Shown one piece after another: positions 35,499 through 45,242 of a stretch of DNA of 64,000 nucleotides; the stretch's first letter is position 1, and each line of letters begins with the position of its first letter. The notes below the pieces were generated by a model. It did not search any database, was not told the origin of the DNA, and saw only the letters and a program-made list of their open reading frames with translations. This stretch comes from Bifidobacterium margollesii (GTDB lineage Bacteria > Actinomycetota > Actinomycetes > Actinomycetales > Bifidobacteriaceae), in NCBI RefSeq assembly GCF_002860355.1, contig NZ_NMWU01000024.1:35089-99088 (forward strand), given 5' to 3'. The position numbers and the translations under genes are program-made.

Positions 35499-35945
35499 AT
35501 GGGATTGTTCGATTTTGCGAAGGGTGCGCTTTCCGACGTGCTGTCTGGAGCGACCGGCATGGCGCAGGATCATCTGTCGCAGGCCATGGACGCCGTACCG
35601 CAGGTGCAGGATCTGGTGGGTCAGGTGACCGGCAACGCTGCGGATTCCCTGCAGAACGTGCAGGATCTGGCGGCGAATGCCGTGCCTCAGGCAGCCGAGT
35701 CGCTGCAGGGTCTTGAAGGTCAGGCGATGGATGCCATTCCTCAGGCTTCCGACGCGGCGCAGCAGGCGGTTGAGGGCGTTTCCTCGGGATTGACGGATTC
35801 CGCGGCGCAGGCGACGGACGCGCTGAACGGTGCGGCTGGCGGATTGAGCGACGCGGTCACCGGTCTGACCGACACGGCCAGCGGTCTTGCGGACACCGGT
35901 CTGACCGATCTTGCCGGACACGTCAGGAATCTGTTCGGGAACTGA
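35499..35945 (+). CDS. Low-complexity amphipathic repeat protein of unknown function
   Basis: 148 residues dominated by Ala, Gln, Asp, Leu, Gly and Ser. Repeated blocks include DAVPQVQDL, NAVPQAAES and DAIPQASDA, then GLTDSAAQATDALNG, GLSDAVTGLTD and GLADTGLTDLAG, spaced as in long amphipathic helices. There is no cysteine, signal peptide or membrane helix. This looks like an LEA-like or surface-adsorbing helical protein, but I do not recognise a family. AAGGGGGATGAC precedes the ATG. The last 23 bases overlap the end of the convergent EamA gene. Confidence 0.7.
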   Translation: MGLFDFAKGALSDVLSGATGMAQDHLSQAMDAVPQVQDLVGQVTGNAADSLQNVQDLAANAVPQAAESLQGLEGQAMDAIPQASDAAQQAVEGVSSGLTDSAAQATDALNGAAGGLSDAVTGLTDTASGLADTGLTDLAGHVRNLFGN

Positions 35946-36855
35946 CCTTCAGCCTGCGTTTCGGCAGTTGAAGCTCCGAAAGCAGAATCGCGGCGAAGAT
36001 CAGGGCGAATCCGATGACGGTATGGGAGGTCAGCCGCTCCCCGTAGAACACCATGGACGCCAGCACGCCGAAGATGCATTCGGTGCTCAGGATGATCGAC
36101 GCCTGCGAGGTGGGCACCTTCTGCACGGCGATGGTCTGGAACATCTGACCGATGATCGTGGAGCCGATCACCAGATAGGCGAAGCCGGCGATGATCTCAG
36201 GCGTGGCCCACGACGCCTGAGGAGCGCCTTCGGTGAGGAACGCGCCGCCGATGAACAGCACCGTGCAGAACACGAACTCCAGGAAGATCAGCCCCACGGC
36301 GTCGTGGCTCTTGCCCAGCATGCCGACGATCACCAGATTCGATGCGTAGAACACCGCGGAGAGAATGGTGATGCCGTCGGAGAAGCTGACCTGAAACAGC
36401 TCCGCCCCGCCAGTGCCGCTGAGCGACACGAAGCCCAGACCGACGATGCATACGAACGCCGCGACGATATGCTGCCATCCGGGACGACGTTTCGTGATGG
36501 CCCAGATCAGGAACGGCACCATCACGCAATACGTGTCGACGAGGAACGAGTTGCGCCCGGGGGGCATGCCTTCGAGACCCTTGAGCTGAAACATGAATCC
36601 CAACCAGTAGGTGATGGCCAGCGCGATGCAGGGAATGACGTATCGACGAAGATCGATGCGGCGAAGCTTCGGCAGGGAGATCAGGCCCAGCAGCAGGGCC
36701 GCGAACAACATGCGGATGCCCATCATCCACTGGGTGGTGATGGTCGCCTGAATGACCTTGAGGATCGTATAGCCGGAACCCCATACGGCCGCGTTCACCA
36801 CCAGCATCGCACGCGCCACGCCAGGCGTGATCTGAAAGCCTTTCTTCTCACTCAC
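35923..36855 (-). CDS. EamA/DMT-family transporter
   Basis: 310 residues with ten predicted helices in two EamA repeats: AMLVVNAAVWGSGYTIL at the start of the first and LSAVFYASNLVIVGMLG and SIILSTECIFGVLASMVFYGERLT in the second. These carriers export metabolites or amino acids; the substrate is unknown. The stop lies inside the last codons of the convergent gene at 35499, so the two transcripts overlap by 23 bp. Confidence 0.88.
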   Translation of the reverse strand: MSEKKGFQITPGVARAMLVVNAAVWGSGYTILKVIQATITTQWMMGIRMLFAALLLGLISLPKLRRIDLRRYVIPCIALAITYWLGFMFQLKGLEGMPPGRNSFLVDTYCVMVPFLIWAITKRRPGWQHIVAAFVCIVGLGFVSLSGTGGAELFQVSFSDGITILSAVFYASNLVIVGMLGKSHDAVGLIFLEFVFCTVLFIGGAFLTEGAPQASWATPEIIAGFAYLVIGSTIIGQMFQTIAVQKVPTSQASIILSTECIFGVLASMVFYGERLTSHTVIGFALIFAAILLSELQLPKRRLKVSSRTDS

Positions 36856-36954
36856 AGCGCACTACGCTAGCGCAGTCGGGCGGGAAGCCACGCCGAAGAG
36901 CGATCATTTCATCCGTCGTACACATCCGCGGCGTGTCGTCGTACAGTGGAGATC

Positions 36955-37746
36955 ATGGCATACGCATTGATCACCGGCGCATCCAGCGGCATCGGAAGGG
37001 AATTGGCGGAACTGTTCGCACGGCACGGGCGTGATCTGGTGATCACGGCGCGCAATCAGGATCGACTGACACGGATCGCACGGCGGCTCGAACACGACCA
37101 CGGAGTCCGCGTGCTGACGGTAGCGATCGATCTGAGCGAGGACGACGCGCCCCGACGTCTGCACCGGTTCACCACGGACCGAGGAATCGACGTGCGGTAT
37201 CTGGTCAACAACGCCGGGTTCGCCGAATGGTCGGACTTTCTGGATATGAGCCGGGAACGGTTCGATGAGATGCTGCGGCTCAACGTGGGCGCACTGACCG
37301 AACTGACGTACCGGTACGGCCGTGACATGCGTGGGGCCGGCGGCGGCCGCATTCTCAACATCTCATCGGTGGCCGCGATGATGGCCGGACCGCATATGGC
37401 CACCTATTTCGCCTCCAAGGCGTACGTGCGATCGTTCTCCGAAGCGGTGTCGCACGAGCTGCGCGGCTCCGGGGTGAGCGTCACCTGCGTGTGCCCGGGG
37501 CCGACGAGCACGGGGTTCGCCGCCGCGGCGCACATGTCGGGCGTCAATTTCTTCACGCTGACCAAACCCGCCACGGCCCGGCAGCTGGCCGAATACGCCT
37601 ACCGTGCGATGATGCGCGGACGCACGCTCGCCTATCATGGTCCGACCACCGTGGCTGGCGCACTGGCCGAGCGGCTGCTCCCCCGGGCCGTGACTCGCCG
37701 TATCGCCGCATTCATGAATGGCGGGCGGCCGAGCCGTCGACGCTAG
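36955..37746 (+). CDS. Short-chain dehydrogenase/reductase (SDR)
   Basis: 263 residues. TGASSGIGRELAELFARHG is the NAD(P) loop; NNAGFAEW, NISSVAAMMAGPHMATYFASKAYV with the YxxxK pair, and VCPGPTSTGF complete the classical SDR set. The substrate is unknown. The ATG at 36955 is preceded by GTGGAG; a GTG three codons upstream is in frame. Its stop TAG shares CTAG with the stop of the convergent jetC gene, a 4-bp 3' overlap. Confidence 0.93.
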   Translation: MAYALITGASSGIGRELAELFARHGRDLVITARNQDRLTRIARRLEHDHGVRVLTVAIDLSEDDAPRRLHRFTTDRGIDVRYLVNNAGFAEWSDFLDMSRERFDEMLRLNVGALTELTYRYGRDMRGAGGGRILNISSVAAMMAGPHMATYFASKAYVRSFSEAVSHELRGSGVSVTCVCPGPTSTGFAAAAHMSGVNFFTLTKPATARQLAEYAYRAMMRGRTLAYHGPTTVAGALAERLLPRAVTRRIAAFMNGGRPSRRR

Positions 37747-40700
37747 TCGCCGTCGACGGCATCCGTCCCATCCAGCGCCGCCTCCCGGAGGAAGGATCTG
37801 CCGGTGTCGAGATCGCGATAGGCCACGTAGGCCTTGGTCGCCACTTCGAGAATCTCGGCCGTCTTGCTTTCCGGCGCCGAGACGATGACCTGGAAGCCAA
37901 GCCTCGGCAGCACGGACAGCGCACGCTGCGTGTACCGCCCGTCGGCCTTGATCAGCGCCTCGTCGAGGAACAACGTGGCGTAGGTGGGCTGGCCGCTCAT
38001 GCCACCGCCAAGCAGGTAGATCAACGCCGCGCCGTAGACGAACGAGGTGAGCTCCTGCAGGGCGCCGCCGGACTTGCCTCCCGTGGAGGAGATACGCTCG
38101 TCGGGGCCTTCGGCATGATGCACGATCGCATAGAACGACGAACGGCACCTCGGATCGAGGTTTCTGGCGCCGTAGCTTCTGATGCCGTTGGAATCGCGCA
38201 CCTGGGCAAGCTCCTGCCTCAGCCGTTCGATCATGGGCGCGCAGGAGGAGAAGAGCCGACGCGCATCGTCCCGCGATCCGGATTCAGCGACACCACCCCA
38301 TGCGCGCAGCCTCGTCATCATGCGCTTGAGCTGCCCCATGAACGCCGGTTCCGGCCTTCTCACGTCGGCGTGCAGCGAAAGACTGCCATGCCGAGGCCCG
38401 AACGTCTGCCCGCGAAGCATGGCATTGATGCGCTCCAATTGATCGTCGATGTCATGCGCATCGGTGTCGATCGCACGATTGAGCTGCGTGAAATCCATCA
38501 GCAGCTTGTCGAGACAATTGTCGTATTCGGCATCCGTGGCATCCGCGGCGGTCAGCTTCGACAATCCGTCCAGTTCATCACGATAGAAACCGTAGTCCCC
38601 GATCCCGGCCGTCAAGGCATCGTCGTAGCTCGCATACCGCTCCCGGTAGGAGGCCATGCGCAGTTCCACCGCGGCCTTCGCCTCATCGGAGCGTCGAGCC
38701 AGATCCGCGCAGCGAAGCCGCACCTCATCGCATACGACGTCGATGATCCTCGAAGCGAAAACACCCTCCGAAGCCCCGTTCACGCCAACTATGACGTGCG
38801 GCCTGTCCGAAGCGCGCATCACACCGGCGAAGCCACGCTCATACGCCTGCACCATCGACTCCGTCACGGATGCGGGAATCGACGGTGATCCATCCCCATC
38901 AGCTTCGGCACCGTCCCGGGCATGATCGTCCAACCATGACCGGAACGCGCCGGTCGCCCTGACGATACCGTCCAAAGCGGTCTCAAGCCGGTTCACCCGA
39001 CGGTTCGCCTCATCCCGCTCGGCGACGAGATCATCCCTCATCCCGGAAAGGCGGGTCATCTCGGGATCGTTCCTCATGGCCTCCATCCGATCCTCGATCC
39101 CTCGCACCCGATCGCGAGCGCCGGCCTCGTTGATCTCCTCCCATGTCGTGTAGTCCAGTCTGTCGGCCAGTTCGTGTTCGGACTGCAGCCGACGGATGCG
39201 CTCGCGAATGAGGCGATACCGGCTGTTGCAGTCGTTCAGCCGGGTTTCGACCTTGTCGATGCGATGCTGGAGCTCGTCGAGGTACGTGTCGTTCACGAAT
39301 CCGATGATCGCGCGCAGCCCTTTCGTGCCGTGGTATCCACGGTCCGCGGATTTGAGCTGCCCGTCGCGCTGGACCTGCCGTCCGCGATCCGCGTCGTCGA
39401 TGTGGTCCACGCACCGTGCGTCGAAGCGTTTCGACCGCGTCTGCTCCACCACCCAGTCGCGGAACGGGGAGTCTTCCCGGTATCTGAGCTTGTCGGAGAG
39501 CATTGCATCTCCGCCCTCCGTCGTGCCGCGCCGAGAACCCCCATCCGCATGGGTGAGGTCGGTGTCGACGAACGTCCACGTCCTGCGTGTCATGAGACCG
39601 GGATCGATGGCACTGACCTTCCGGGCGAATCCGTGTTCATGCCGACGGTCCACGAGAATCGTTCCGGCGATCTGACCGTAGGCCACGTTCATGGCGGTGC
39701 GCCACTGTTCGTCTTCCTCGCGGACATCCATCAGCTCGGCGACATACGGCAGCTCTTCGGGTTTCAGACCGGTGGCGCGGGCCAGCAGGGCGCGTGACTC
39801 GTCCATCGACTGCGAGATGCGGGTGTGCCGGGTCCGCTGGCGTTCACTATCCCGCTTCAGCAGGGCGAGGGTTTTTTCGGTTTCTCCTCGCTCGCCGACG
39901 ATGGCGTCGCGTTCGTGTTCGAGTTCCTCGAGTCGTGCCGCGTAGTTCCGTTCGTCCGCGGCGGCCTGCCGTCGAACGTCGTCCCAGTCGGATTCGCTGT
40001 TCGGCATGTCCTTGCCGATGGAGTCGAACCGTTCCTGCAGTCGCCGGCGGCGCTGGCGGATTTCGTCGACGTCGCGTTTCGCTTGGGCGAGGCTGGTTTC
40101 GAGGCGTGTCAGGTCGCCGCCGTCGAGCCCTTGCAGCTGCATGCCGATCTCGTCGATGCGACGTTGGACCTCCTCGGCCCTGAGCTTCGCCTGGTCGAGT
40201 TGCTGTGCGGTGTTCTTCCGTTCGTTTTCCTCCGCCGGCAATGCTTCGCGCACTTCGGCCGTCAGCCGGTTCATCGTCCATGCGCGGATGGCGGCGATGC
40301 CCGGTTCGGTATCCGGGTTCACCGGGTCGAGGCTTCGGACGAGGCTCCGTGCTTTCTTGAAGCGTTCGTAGGCGTTCCGCACGTCGGTGAGCAGTTCGAT
40401 CTTCCGGGCCTTCTCCTCCATGCTTCGGAAGTTTTCGTCGTACCGCTCGTAGTCGTCCACCGTGGCTTGGGCCAGTTCGAGTGCTTCGGGGACGCCGAGC
40501 ACGCCCTGTTTGAAGATGTCGTCCAGTTTCGAGGGCGCGTCGGCGGATTGGATTCGGTGAAGCAGTCGGCAGGCTTCGGCGCTCAGTCCCATGACGTTCC
40601 AGATGTGCGCGTGGAACGCTTCGGCGTTGGGGAAGGTCTGGCATCCCGGATACGCGTCCTTCAGCTGGGATGCGGTGAAGGGTGCGCCGCGGTGGACGTC

Positions 40701-41201
40701 CATGATTCTGGGGTCGATCGGCTGGTTCCATGCGACGTACTGGCGTTTCAGCTCGCCGCGCTGGTCGCCCGCGCCGCAGTACAGGAACTTGCCACAGGAG
40801 AGTCGTTCACCGCCGTTGCGGTTCATATAAGTGTCCACGATCGCACCCCACACGGCCTGCGGGGTGCCGTCCGCATCGCGACCGCGCAGATACAGTGGTT
40901 CGTCGCCGTCTCCGATGTCGCTCACGCCCAGCATGCCGCGCAGATACGTGTAGTCGTTGCGTTCGGATCGACCGGCGTTCGACGCTTTGTTGAACGGCGT
41001 ACCGGTGGGGTACAGCAGCGAGATCTGCGCGTCCACCAGCGTGGATTTGCCTGATTCGCTGGCGCCGGCGAGCAGGGTGACCGGCATTCGGGCGTCTACG
41101 GATGGCTTGAATTCGTGGTATCCGTCGTAGGTTCCCCAGTTGACGATTCGTCGGCTTTCCAGCATCCACCGGTCGGCGACGATCTGCATCTCCTGTCTCA
41201 T
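37743..41201 (-). CDS. jetC: SMC-like ATPase of a Wadjet/MksBEF system (JetC/MksB)
   Basis: 1152 residues. An N-terminal head holds Walker [10 protein letters not shown] (46-54). Two long coiled-coil arms follow (about 270-480 and 650-720), separated by a hinge region ([21 protein letters not shown]). The C-terminal head has the ABC-like signature TGGKSGG (1040-1046) and Walker B LFLDEAL (near 1080). In Wadjet and MksBEF, two such chains form a loop-extruding motor that detects small circular DNA. The ATG overlaps jetB by four bases. No jetD nuclease follows: the next gene is an SDR on the other strand. Alternatively this is a chromosome-organising MksB rather than a plasmid-defence protein. 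Confidence 0.9.
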   Translation of the reverse strand: MRQEMQIVADRWMLESRRIVNWGTYDGYHEFKPSVDARMPVTLLAGASESGKSTLVDAQISLLYPTGTPFNKASNAGRSERNDYTYLRGMLGVSDIGDGDEPLYLRGRDADGTPQAVWGAIVDTYMNRNGGERLSCGKFLYCGAGDQRGELKRQYVAWNQPIDPRIMDVHRGAPFTASQLKDAYPGCQTFPNAEAFHAHIWNVMGLSAEACRLLHRIQSADAPSKLDDIFKQGVLGVPEALELAQATVDDYERYDENFRSMEEKARKIELLTDVRNAYERFKKARSLVRSLDPVNPDTEPGIAAIRAWTMNRLTAEVREALPAEENERKNTAQQLDQAKLRAEEVQRRIDEIGMQLQGLDGGDLTRLETSLAQAKRDVDEIRQRRRRLQERFDSIGKDMPNSESDWDDVRRQAAADERNYAARLEELEHERDAIVGERGETEKTLALLKRDSERQRTRHTRISQSMDESRALLARATGLKPEELPYVAELMDVREEDEQWRTAMNVAYGQIAGTILVDRRHEHGFARKVSAIDPGLMTRRTWTFVDTDLTHADGGSRRGTTEGGDAMLSDKLRYREDSPFRDWVVEQTRSKRFDARCVDHIDDADRGRQVQRDGQLKSADRGYHGTKGLRAIIGFVNDTYLDELQHRIDKVETRLNDCNSRYRLIRERIRRLQSEHELADRLDYTTWEEINEAGARDRVRGIEDRMEAMRNDPEMTRLSGMRDDLVAERDEANRRVNRLETALDGIVRATGAFRSWLDDHARDGAEADGDGSPSIPASVTESMVQAYERGFAGVMRASDRPHVIVGVNGASEGVFASRIIDVVCDEVRLRCADLARRSDEAKAAVELRMASYRERYASYDDALTAGIGDYGFYRDELDGLSKLTAADATDAEYDNCLDKLLMDFTQLNRAIDTDAHDIDDQLERINAMLRGQTFGPRHGSLSLHADVRRPEPAFMGQLKRMMTRLRAWGGVAESGSRDDARRLFSSCAPMIERLRQELAQVRDSNGIRSYGARNLDPRCRSSFYAIVHHAEGPDERISSTGGKSGGALQELTSFVYGAALIYLLGGGMSGQPTYATLFLDEALIKADGRYTQRALSVLPRLGFQVIVSAPESKTAEILEVATKAYVAYRDLDTGRSFLREAALDGTDAVDGD

Positions 41202-41848
41202 CGGTCGGTATCCTCCAGCTTCCGTTCGGCCTGTTCCACGGCATTGGTTGTTCGCTCATCGTCCACGGCCTGCGTTCCCAGCCATGAGTCGGCCAGTTCG
41301 CGGCCGAGCACCACGGGCACGAGCGCGGTGATGCGGTACATGCCTTCGTTCTCGTCGATTTTTTCGAGGTATCCGTAGGTCATGATGGAGGACACCGTGA
41401 TCGAGAGCTTCCTCATCACGCCTTCCTCGTCGTTCCTGCCGGCGAGGTATCCGGCTCCGGTGGTCATCGCGGCGCGGATCTCCTCGAAGCTCACCAGCCA
41501 GTGGCCGCGTTCGACGTGCACGTTCTCGTATTCGAGCACGCGGATGCGCAGGAACGCCAGCAGTGCGGCCTCCTCGCGCGTGAGGCTGACCCGGGTTTTC
41601 AGCGAGCGCAGGCTCATGCCGGGCTCTCCCACCGGCGTGGCGTACATGATGCGGTATCGCGTGTCGGTCACGGGGCGCAGCAGGTCGTTGTTCAGCGAAC
41701 GGGTGACGGCCTCGAGATTGTCCTGAGCGATGTCGTAGAGATCCCCGTTGATGTATCGGTCGCGTTTGAGGGCGATGGCGACCATGCGCGCGTCGGCGGT
41801 CATGTCGCTCAGATCACCCTCGAACAGGGCGTTCGTGTCGTCGGTCAT
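41198..41848 (-). CDS. jetB: DUF4194 winged-helix subunit (JetB/MksE)
   Basis: 216 residues from the ATG at 41848; GGAAGG inside the end of jetA is its ribosome site. The DUF4194 domain covers about residues 20-200: [64 protein letters not shown] and [14 protein letters not shown]. These are winged-helix modules like MukE/MksE, which bridge the kleisin JetA and the SMC JetC. The stop overlaps the jetC ATG. One base separates it from jetA, so all three are one operon. Confidence 0.9.
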   Translation of the reverse strand: MTDDTNALFEGDLSDMTADARMVAIALKRDRYINGDLYDIAQDNLEAVTRSLNNDLLRPVTDTRYRIMYATPVGEPGMSLRSLKTRVSLTREEAALLAFLRIRVLEYENVHVERGHWLVSFEEIRAAMTTGAGYLAGRNDEEGVMRKLSITVSSIMTYGYLEKIDENEGMYRITALVPVVLGRELADSWLGTQAVDDERTTNAVEQAERKLEDTDR

Positions 41849-41849
41849 G

Positions 41850-43499
41850 TCATCCTTCCTGTTCGATGGCGTCGAGTTCCTCCATGGTGGCGAGCAGCGG
41901 CGCGGTGCGCCAGATGCGCGCGGTGCCGTCCAGCGACGTGCAGTGCCATGCGACGGTTTCGGCATCGGATTCGGTTTCGTCGTTGGTTCCACGGTCGACG
42001 TTTGGCCTTGTTTCGCTTGATTGCGTCGGTTCGGCGTGCAGGGCGCCGAGGAACCCGATGATCTCGCTTTCGCGGCGCTCCCCTGCCGGCAGACGGTTGA
42101 AGCTGGCGGCCATGTCCACCCGGTTTCCGCTCATGCATGGACGGCGGCGAATCAGCGAGACCATGCGTCGCAGTCGCGGCCCGCCCACTTCGATCATGGA
42201 GTGCAGGTCCGGGGTTTCGACGCGATTTGCATCGTCATGGTCGGGCAGTTCGGGAGGCGTGGCGCGCACCATGGTCTTCGCCGGCCTGGTCGGCAGTCCC
42301 GACAGGCGTACCGCTCCCACATCGGTGCCGTATGGCGTGGCGGGGTCGTCGGGGTTTTCCTTCGCTTCGGCGTTGAGCTTGACGAACAGACGGTTGAGCC
42401 GTCCGAGCATCGTACGGTACCGGGTGTCGGTCTGCTGCCGGACGAGTCGGCTGACCGCCTCGTCGGAGATGCGCATCTGCCGTCGAACGTCTTCGATGCC
42501 GTCATAAATGCGGGCCAGTTCGGCTTTGACCTGATTGAGCAGCGCGTTCGGCTCAGCGGTGAGATACGGGGTTCTGGCGATGTCTCGGATCGCCTCGTCG
42601 ATCTGCTGCCGCCCCTCGTCGGTCACGATCACCTGGAATGCGTCTTCGAATCGTCGGCCACTGTCCGATTCCTTGAACGATCGGCGGTATTCGTCGTGGT
42701 AGGCGGTGAGGATCTCGTCCACCGTCATGGAACCGGACTGCATGCGCCGACGCAGCATGTCGCCGTTGTCCCGCTCGGTCAACGCGAGTTCACGCAGATC
42801 GATGGGCACGCCGCGTAGGGTGTTGTGCACCACGGCGATGATGTCCTCCACCTGCTGTTCGCCGAGTTGACGATGGTCTTCACCGCTGCGGATGCGGTCG
42901 ATCTCCCGCTGTCGCGCGTCGATCTCCCGGGTGAGCAGGTCGATGCGTTCGGCCGGGTCTGCGGTCAGTCTCATCCGCGCGTGCTCGATCTCCATGATGA
43001 TGCTGTTGGCCTGTGCGCCGGACAGCGTTCTGGTGTCGTCTTCAAGACGGTTCAGCGCTTCGATGGCCCGATGCGCCCTCGCGGTGAGACGGTACAGGAA
43101 TCGGTGGGAGGAGGCGTCCAGCGAGTTCGCCAGCCACGCGTAATCGCCGTCGCCCTCGCGGGAAAGCTCGACGAGGATCCGATGCGCGGCGTCCGTCACC
43201 GTCTCGTCGTCCCTGAGCACGTAGTCGCCGGAGTCGATCAGTCCGACCAGACTTTGAGCGAACCGCTCCTCGAGCGTCTCCCTCGGCATTTCGCCGGTCA
43301 GCGGATCGAATGATGATTTCAGCAGCGCCACGTAGATCATCGAGTTCTGCCGAAGCAGCAGACGGAGCACTCCCGTCTCGTAGACCGGTCTGAGCCGCTC
43401 CATCTCCCGTCTCACGTCAGCCAACGGCCCGTCCTCTTTCTCGAAAATCCCATGTCGTACGGTTCGGCTGCCGAACCGGCGTATCCGCATGATCGTCAT
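41850..43499 (-). CDS. jetA: DUF3375 kleisin-like subunit (JetA/MksF)
   Basis: 549 residues. The N-terminal half is the DUF3375 region ([69 protein letters not shown]). Helices with heptads follow to residue 300, then a middle domain ([28 protein letters not shown]) and a less conserved tail. In Wadjet, JetA is the kleisin that joins the JetC heads and holds JetB. A second ATG (43490) is possible. Its upstream region has 14-bp direct repeats at 19-bp spacing that would overlap the transcript start. Confidence 0.88.
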   Translation of the reverse strand: MTIMRIRRFGSRTVRHGIFEKEDGPLADVRREMERLRPVYETGVLRLLLRQNSMIYVALLKSSFDPLTGEMPRETLEERFAQSLVGLIDSGDYVLRDDETVTDAAHRILVELSREGDGDYAWLANSLDASSHRFLYRLTARAHRAIEALNRLEDDTRTLSGAQANSIIMEIEHARMRLTADPAERIDLLTREIDARQREIDRIRSGEDHRQLGEQQVEDIIAVVHNTLRGVPIDLRELALTERDNGDMLRRRMQSGSMTVDEILTAYHDEYRRSFKESDSGRRFEDAFQVIVTDEGRQQIDEAIRDIARTPYLTAEPNALLNQVKAELARIYDGIEDVRRQMRISDEAVSRLVRQQTDTRYRTMLGRLNRLFVKLNAEAKENPDDPATPYGTDVGAVRLSGLPTRPAKTMVRATPPELPDHDDANRVETPDLHSMIEVGGPRLRRMVSLIRRRPCMSGNRVDMAASFNRLPAGERRESEIIGFLGALHAEPTQSSETRPNVDRGTNDETESDAETVAWHCTSLDGTARIWRTAPLLATMEELDAIEQEG

Positions 43500-43526
43500 A
43501 TCCGTACGAAACCGTCATAACCGTAC
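43494..43526 (-). promoter_or_regulatory. Direct repeats at the jetA start region
   Basis: CGTCATATCCGTAC (43494-43507) recurs as CGTCATAACCGTAC (43513-43526), one mismatch, 19 bp apart (plus-strand reading). On the minus strand TATACT (43534-43529) could be a -10 box just upstream. The repeats would lie from the transcription start to the jetA ATG, where a repressor could bind (inference). Confidence 0.5.
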
Positions 43527-43628
43527 AAAGTATAGAAGAAACCCGTGTGCGGCCGTGGATTGCCGAATTCGATTCGCGGACGACCGGATACGGTTCACCG
43601 TCGCGGCTCTGATCTTACGGCCGGCCGA

Positions 43629-43931
43629 TCAGTCGTGCAGCACGTTGGCGTCGATCACGGCTCCGTCAAGGAACCAGTAGTCGTGCGGATCGCCTTTGAG
43701 CGCGGTGAACGGCGTGAGTTCGACTCCGCGCTCACGGGCGACGTCGATCAGGTAGCCGCGGACGATCCACGGGTATTCAAGCACACCGGATTTCAGGTCG
43801 ATGATGGTTTCGATGGTGGAGCCGTCAACGCCGAACGCACGGCCGATGTCGTCGGCATCCAATCCGAGGCGCCGCATGTTCTCCCTGAATTCGCGTTTGG
43901 TGGCGATACGCTGTCCAAGACTCAGTGACAT
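43629..43931 (-). CDS. DUF2316 family protein
   Basis: 100 residues from MSLSLGQRIATKREFRENM. This start and the following helical segment (LGLDADDIGRAFGVDGSTIETIIDL, with the outline of a helix-turn-helix) match DUF2316 small proteins. The C-terminal half reads PWIVRGYLIDVARERGVELTPF. Function is unknown in the family. It lies 129 bp upstream of jetA on the same strand, so it could be read into the operon or control it, but the spacer has its own promoter-like boxes. Confidence 0.75.
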   Translation of the reverse strand: MSLSLGQRIATKREFRENMRRLGLDADDIGRAFGVDGSTIETIIDLKSGVLEYPWIVRGYLIDVARERGVELTPFTALKGDPHDYWFLDGAVIDANVLHD

Positions 43932-44036
43932 GACCGATCGATTCCTTTCCGCATGCTCCATGACGGCATGCATGGATCATTCTATGCTTGCGGATCCGGA
44001 TCAGGCGACGCGTTCACGCTGCGTTTGCCGCCCACC

Positions 44037-44072
44037 GGTCTCACGGATGAGACCTACCGTTGGTGGCATAAT
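44037..44072 (+). promoter_or_regulatory. Promoter with an 18-bp dyad, probably giving a leaderless transcript
   Basis: CATAAT at 44067-44072 lies eight bases before the ATG at 44080, so transcription would start at or next to the start codon. A 6-6-6 dyad (GGTCTC-ACGGAT-GAGACC, 44037-44054) covers the -35 position and could be an operator. Confidence 0.45.
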
Positions 44073-44079
44073 CGGAAGC

Positions 44080-44445
44080 ATGAGTCGTTTTCTTTCCCGA
44101 TGGCTGGTATTGACGATCGCGGCTGGCGTGATGGTGGCGCTGCTGCCCGGCATGGAGGCGGTTGGAGAGCCACCGATTCTCGGCATCGCCGCGTTCGCCC
44201 TGTTTCTGGCGCTGTTCAACGCCTCCATCAAGCCGATCGTCCAGCTCATCGCCTTGCCGATCTCCCTGCTGAGCTTCGGCCTGTTCGCACTGGTGCTCAA
44301 CTGGCTGTTCATGGAGCTCGCCTCCTGGCTGGCCATGTCGCTGTTCGACGTGGGCGTGATCATCCATGGCTTCCTGTGGGCGGTGCTCGGCTCGCTCATC
44401 ATGTCCATCGTCTCCGGCATCGTCAACGCCGTCACCGGCGATTGA
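44080..44445 (+). CDS. Small four-helix membrane protein, YvlD/phage-holin-like family
   Basis: 121 residues with four hydrophobic helices: WLVLTIAAGVMVALLPGM, IAAFALFLALFNASIKPIVQLIALP, LLSFGLFALVLNWLFMELAS and VGVIIHGFLWAVLGSLIMSIVSGIVNAVTG. This matches the phage_holin_4_2 / YvlD family found in many bacteria, which is not phage-specific and has no proven function. The ATG at 44080 gives a compact start next to a CATAAT promoter. SRAP follows 36 bp later. Confidence 0.85.
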   Translation: MSRFLSRWLVLTIAAGVMVALLPGMEAVGEPPILGIAAFALFLALFNASIKPIVQLIALPISLLSFGLFALVLNWLFMELASWLAMSLFDVGVIIHGFLWAVLGSLIMSIVSGIVNAVTGD

Positions 44446-44481
44446 CGTCGCAGGAATCCTCGACAGGCGACCATCGTCATC

Positions 44482-45189
44482 ATGTGCAGAAGATTCGCGC
44501 TCGATCTGGATTGGAACGCCATCGCCGACCAATTCGGCGTAGACGACGAGGATGTGAACGTCGACGCGCTGCCGCAACCGTCCTATAATATCGCGCCGAA
44601 CCACACCATTGCCCTTGTGGCTCAGGGCCAAGACGGGCGGAAGCGTCTGACCGGCGCACGATGGTCGCTCGTCCCCCGGTGGAGCGCCACCGCCGATCTG
44701 ACGTACCCTACCTACAATGCCCGAGTGGAGTCGGCGGGCGTCAAACCCACGTTCGCGGATTCCACGATATCGATGCGGGCGATCATCCCCGCCTCCGGAT
44801 ACTACGAGTGGCATGGTCGACGTCCGTTCTACTTCCATGCCGCCGATGATGCACCATTGTCGATGGCCGGCCTGTACTCATGGTGGAGGCCGAACGCCGG
44901 ATCCCCGTGGCTGCTGACCGCCACGATCATCACCTGCGAGGCCGTGGACGGTCCGGCCACCATACACGACCGCATGCCCATGCTGATACCGGCGGACATG
45001 GACTCCGCATGGCTGGACCCCGGGATCGACGGCAACACCCTGCTGGAACCGGTTTGCGAGCGCGGCACCGACCTCTCCCGACGACTGCGCTTCCACGAGG
45101 TCGCCCCGCTGCCGACAGCCGAATCCCCTGAAACCGGCCGCCGACTGACGGCCCCTCTCCGCCACGACACCCCGCTGCGTCTGTTCTGA
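44482..45189 (+). CDS. SRAP (YedK/HMCES-type) abasic-site processing protein
   Basis: 235 residues. Cys2 after Met removal is the catalytic residue that crosslinks to abasic sites in single-stranded DNA. PSYNIAPNHTI, RWSLVPRW, YNARVESAGVKPTF, RAIIPASGYYEWHG and the HDRMPMLIP histidine motif complete the SRAP set. The protein shields abasic DNA during replication. No LexA-type box is obvious upstream. A small hairpin follows the stop (45192-45211). Confidence 0.95.
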   Translation: MCRRFALDLDWNAIADQFGVDDEDVNVDALPQPSYNIAPNHTIALVAQGQDGRKRLTGARWSLVPRWSATADLTYPTYNARVESAGVKPTFADSTISMRAIIPASGYYEWHGRRPFYFHAADDAPLSMAGLYSWWRPNAGSPWLLTATIITCEAVDGPATIHDRMPMLIPADMDSAWLDPGIDGNTLLEPVCERGTDLSRRLRFHEVAPLPTAESPETGRRLTAPLRHDTPLRLF

Positions 45190-45191
45190 GG

Positions 45192-45211
45192 CGCACGGTT
45201 AATGCCGTGCG
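45192..45211 (+). terminator. Possible weak terminator of the SRAP gene
   Basis: CGCACGG pairs with CCGTGCG around TTAATG right after the stop codon. The sequence after it is TCCGCC, so there is no T run and efficiency is doubtful. Confidence 0.4.
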
Positions 45212-45242
45212 TCCGCCGCTGTAAGCTCACAGCCCGCCTTCA

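Noticed and set aside
36955-37746. Possibility that the SDR gene is a relic of jetD
   Set aside because: It is a complete, intact short-chain dehydrogenase with NAD loop and YxxxK and lies on the opposite strand.
44080-44445. Prophage holin
   Set aside because: The family name contains phage holin, but this is a common chromosomal YvlD-type protein and no other phage gene is near.
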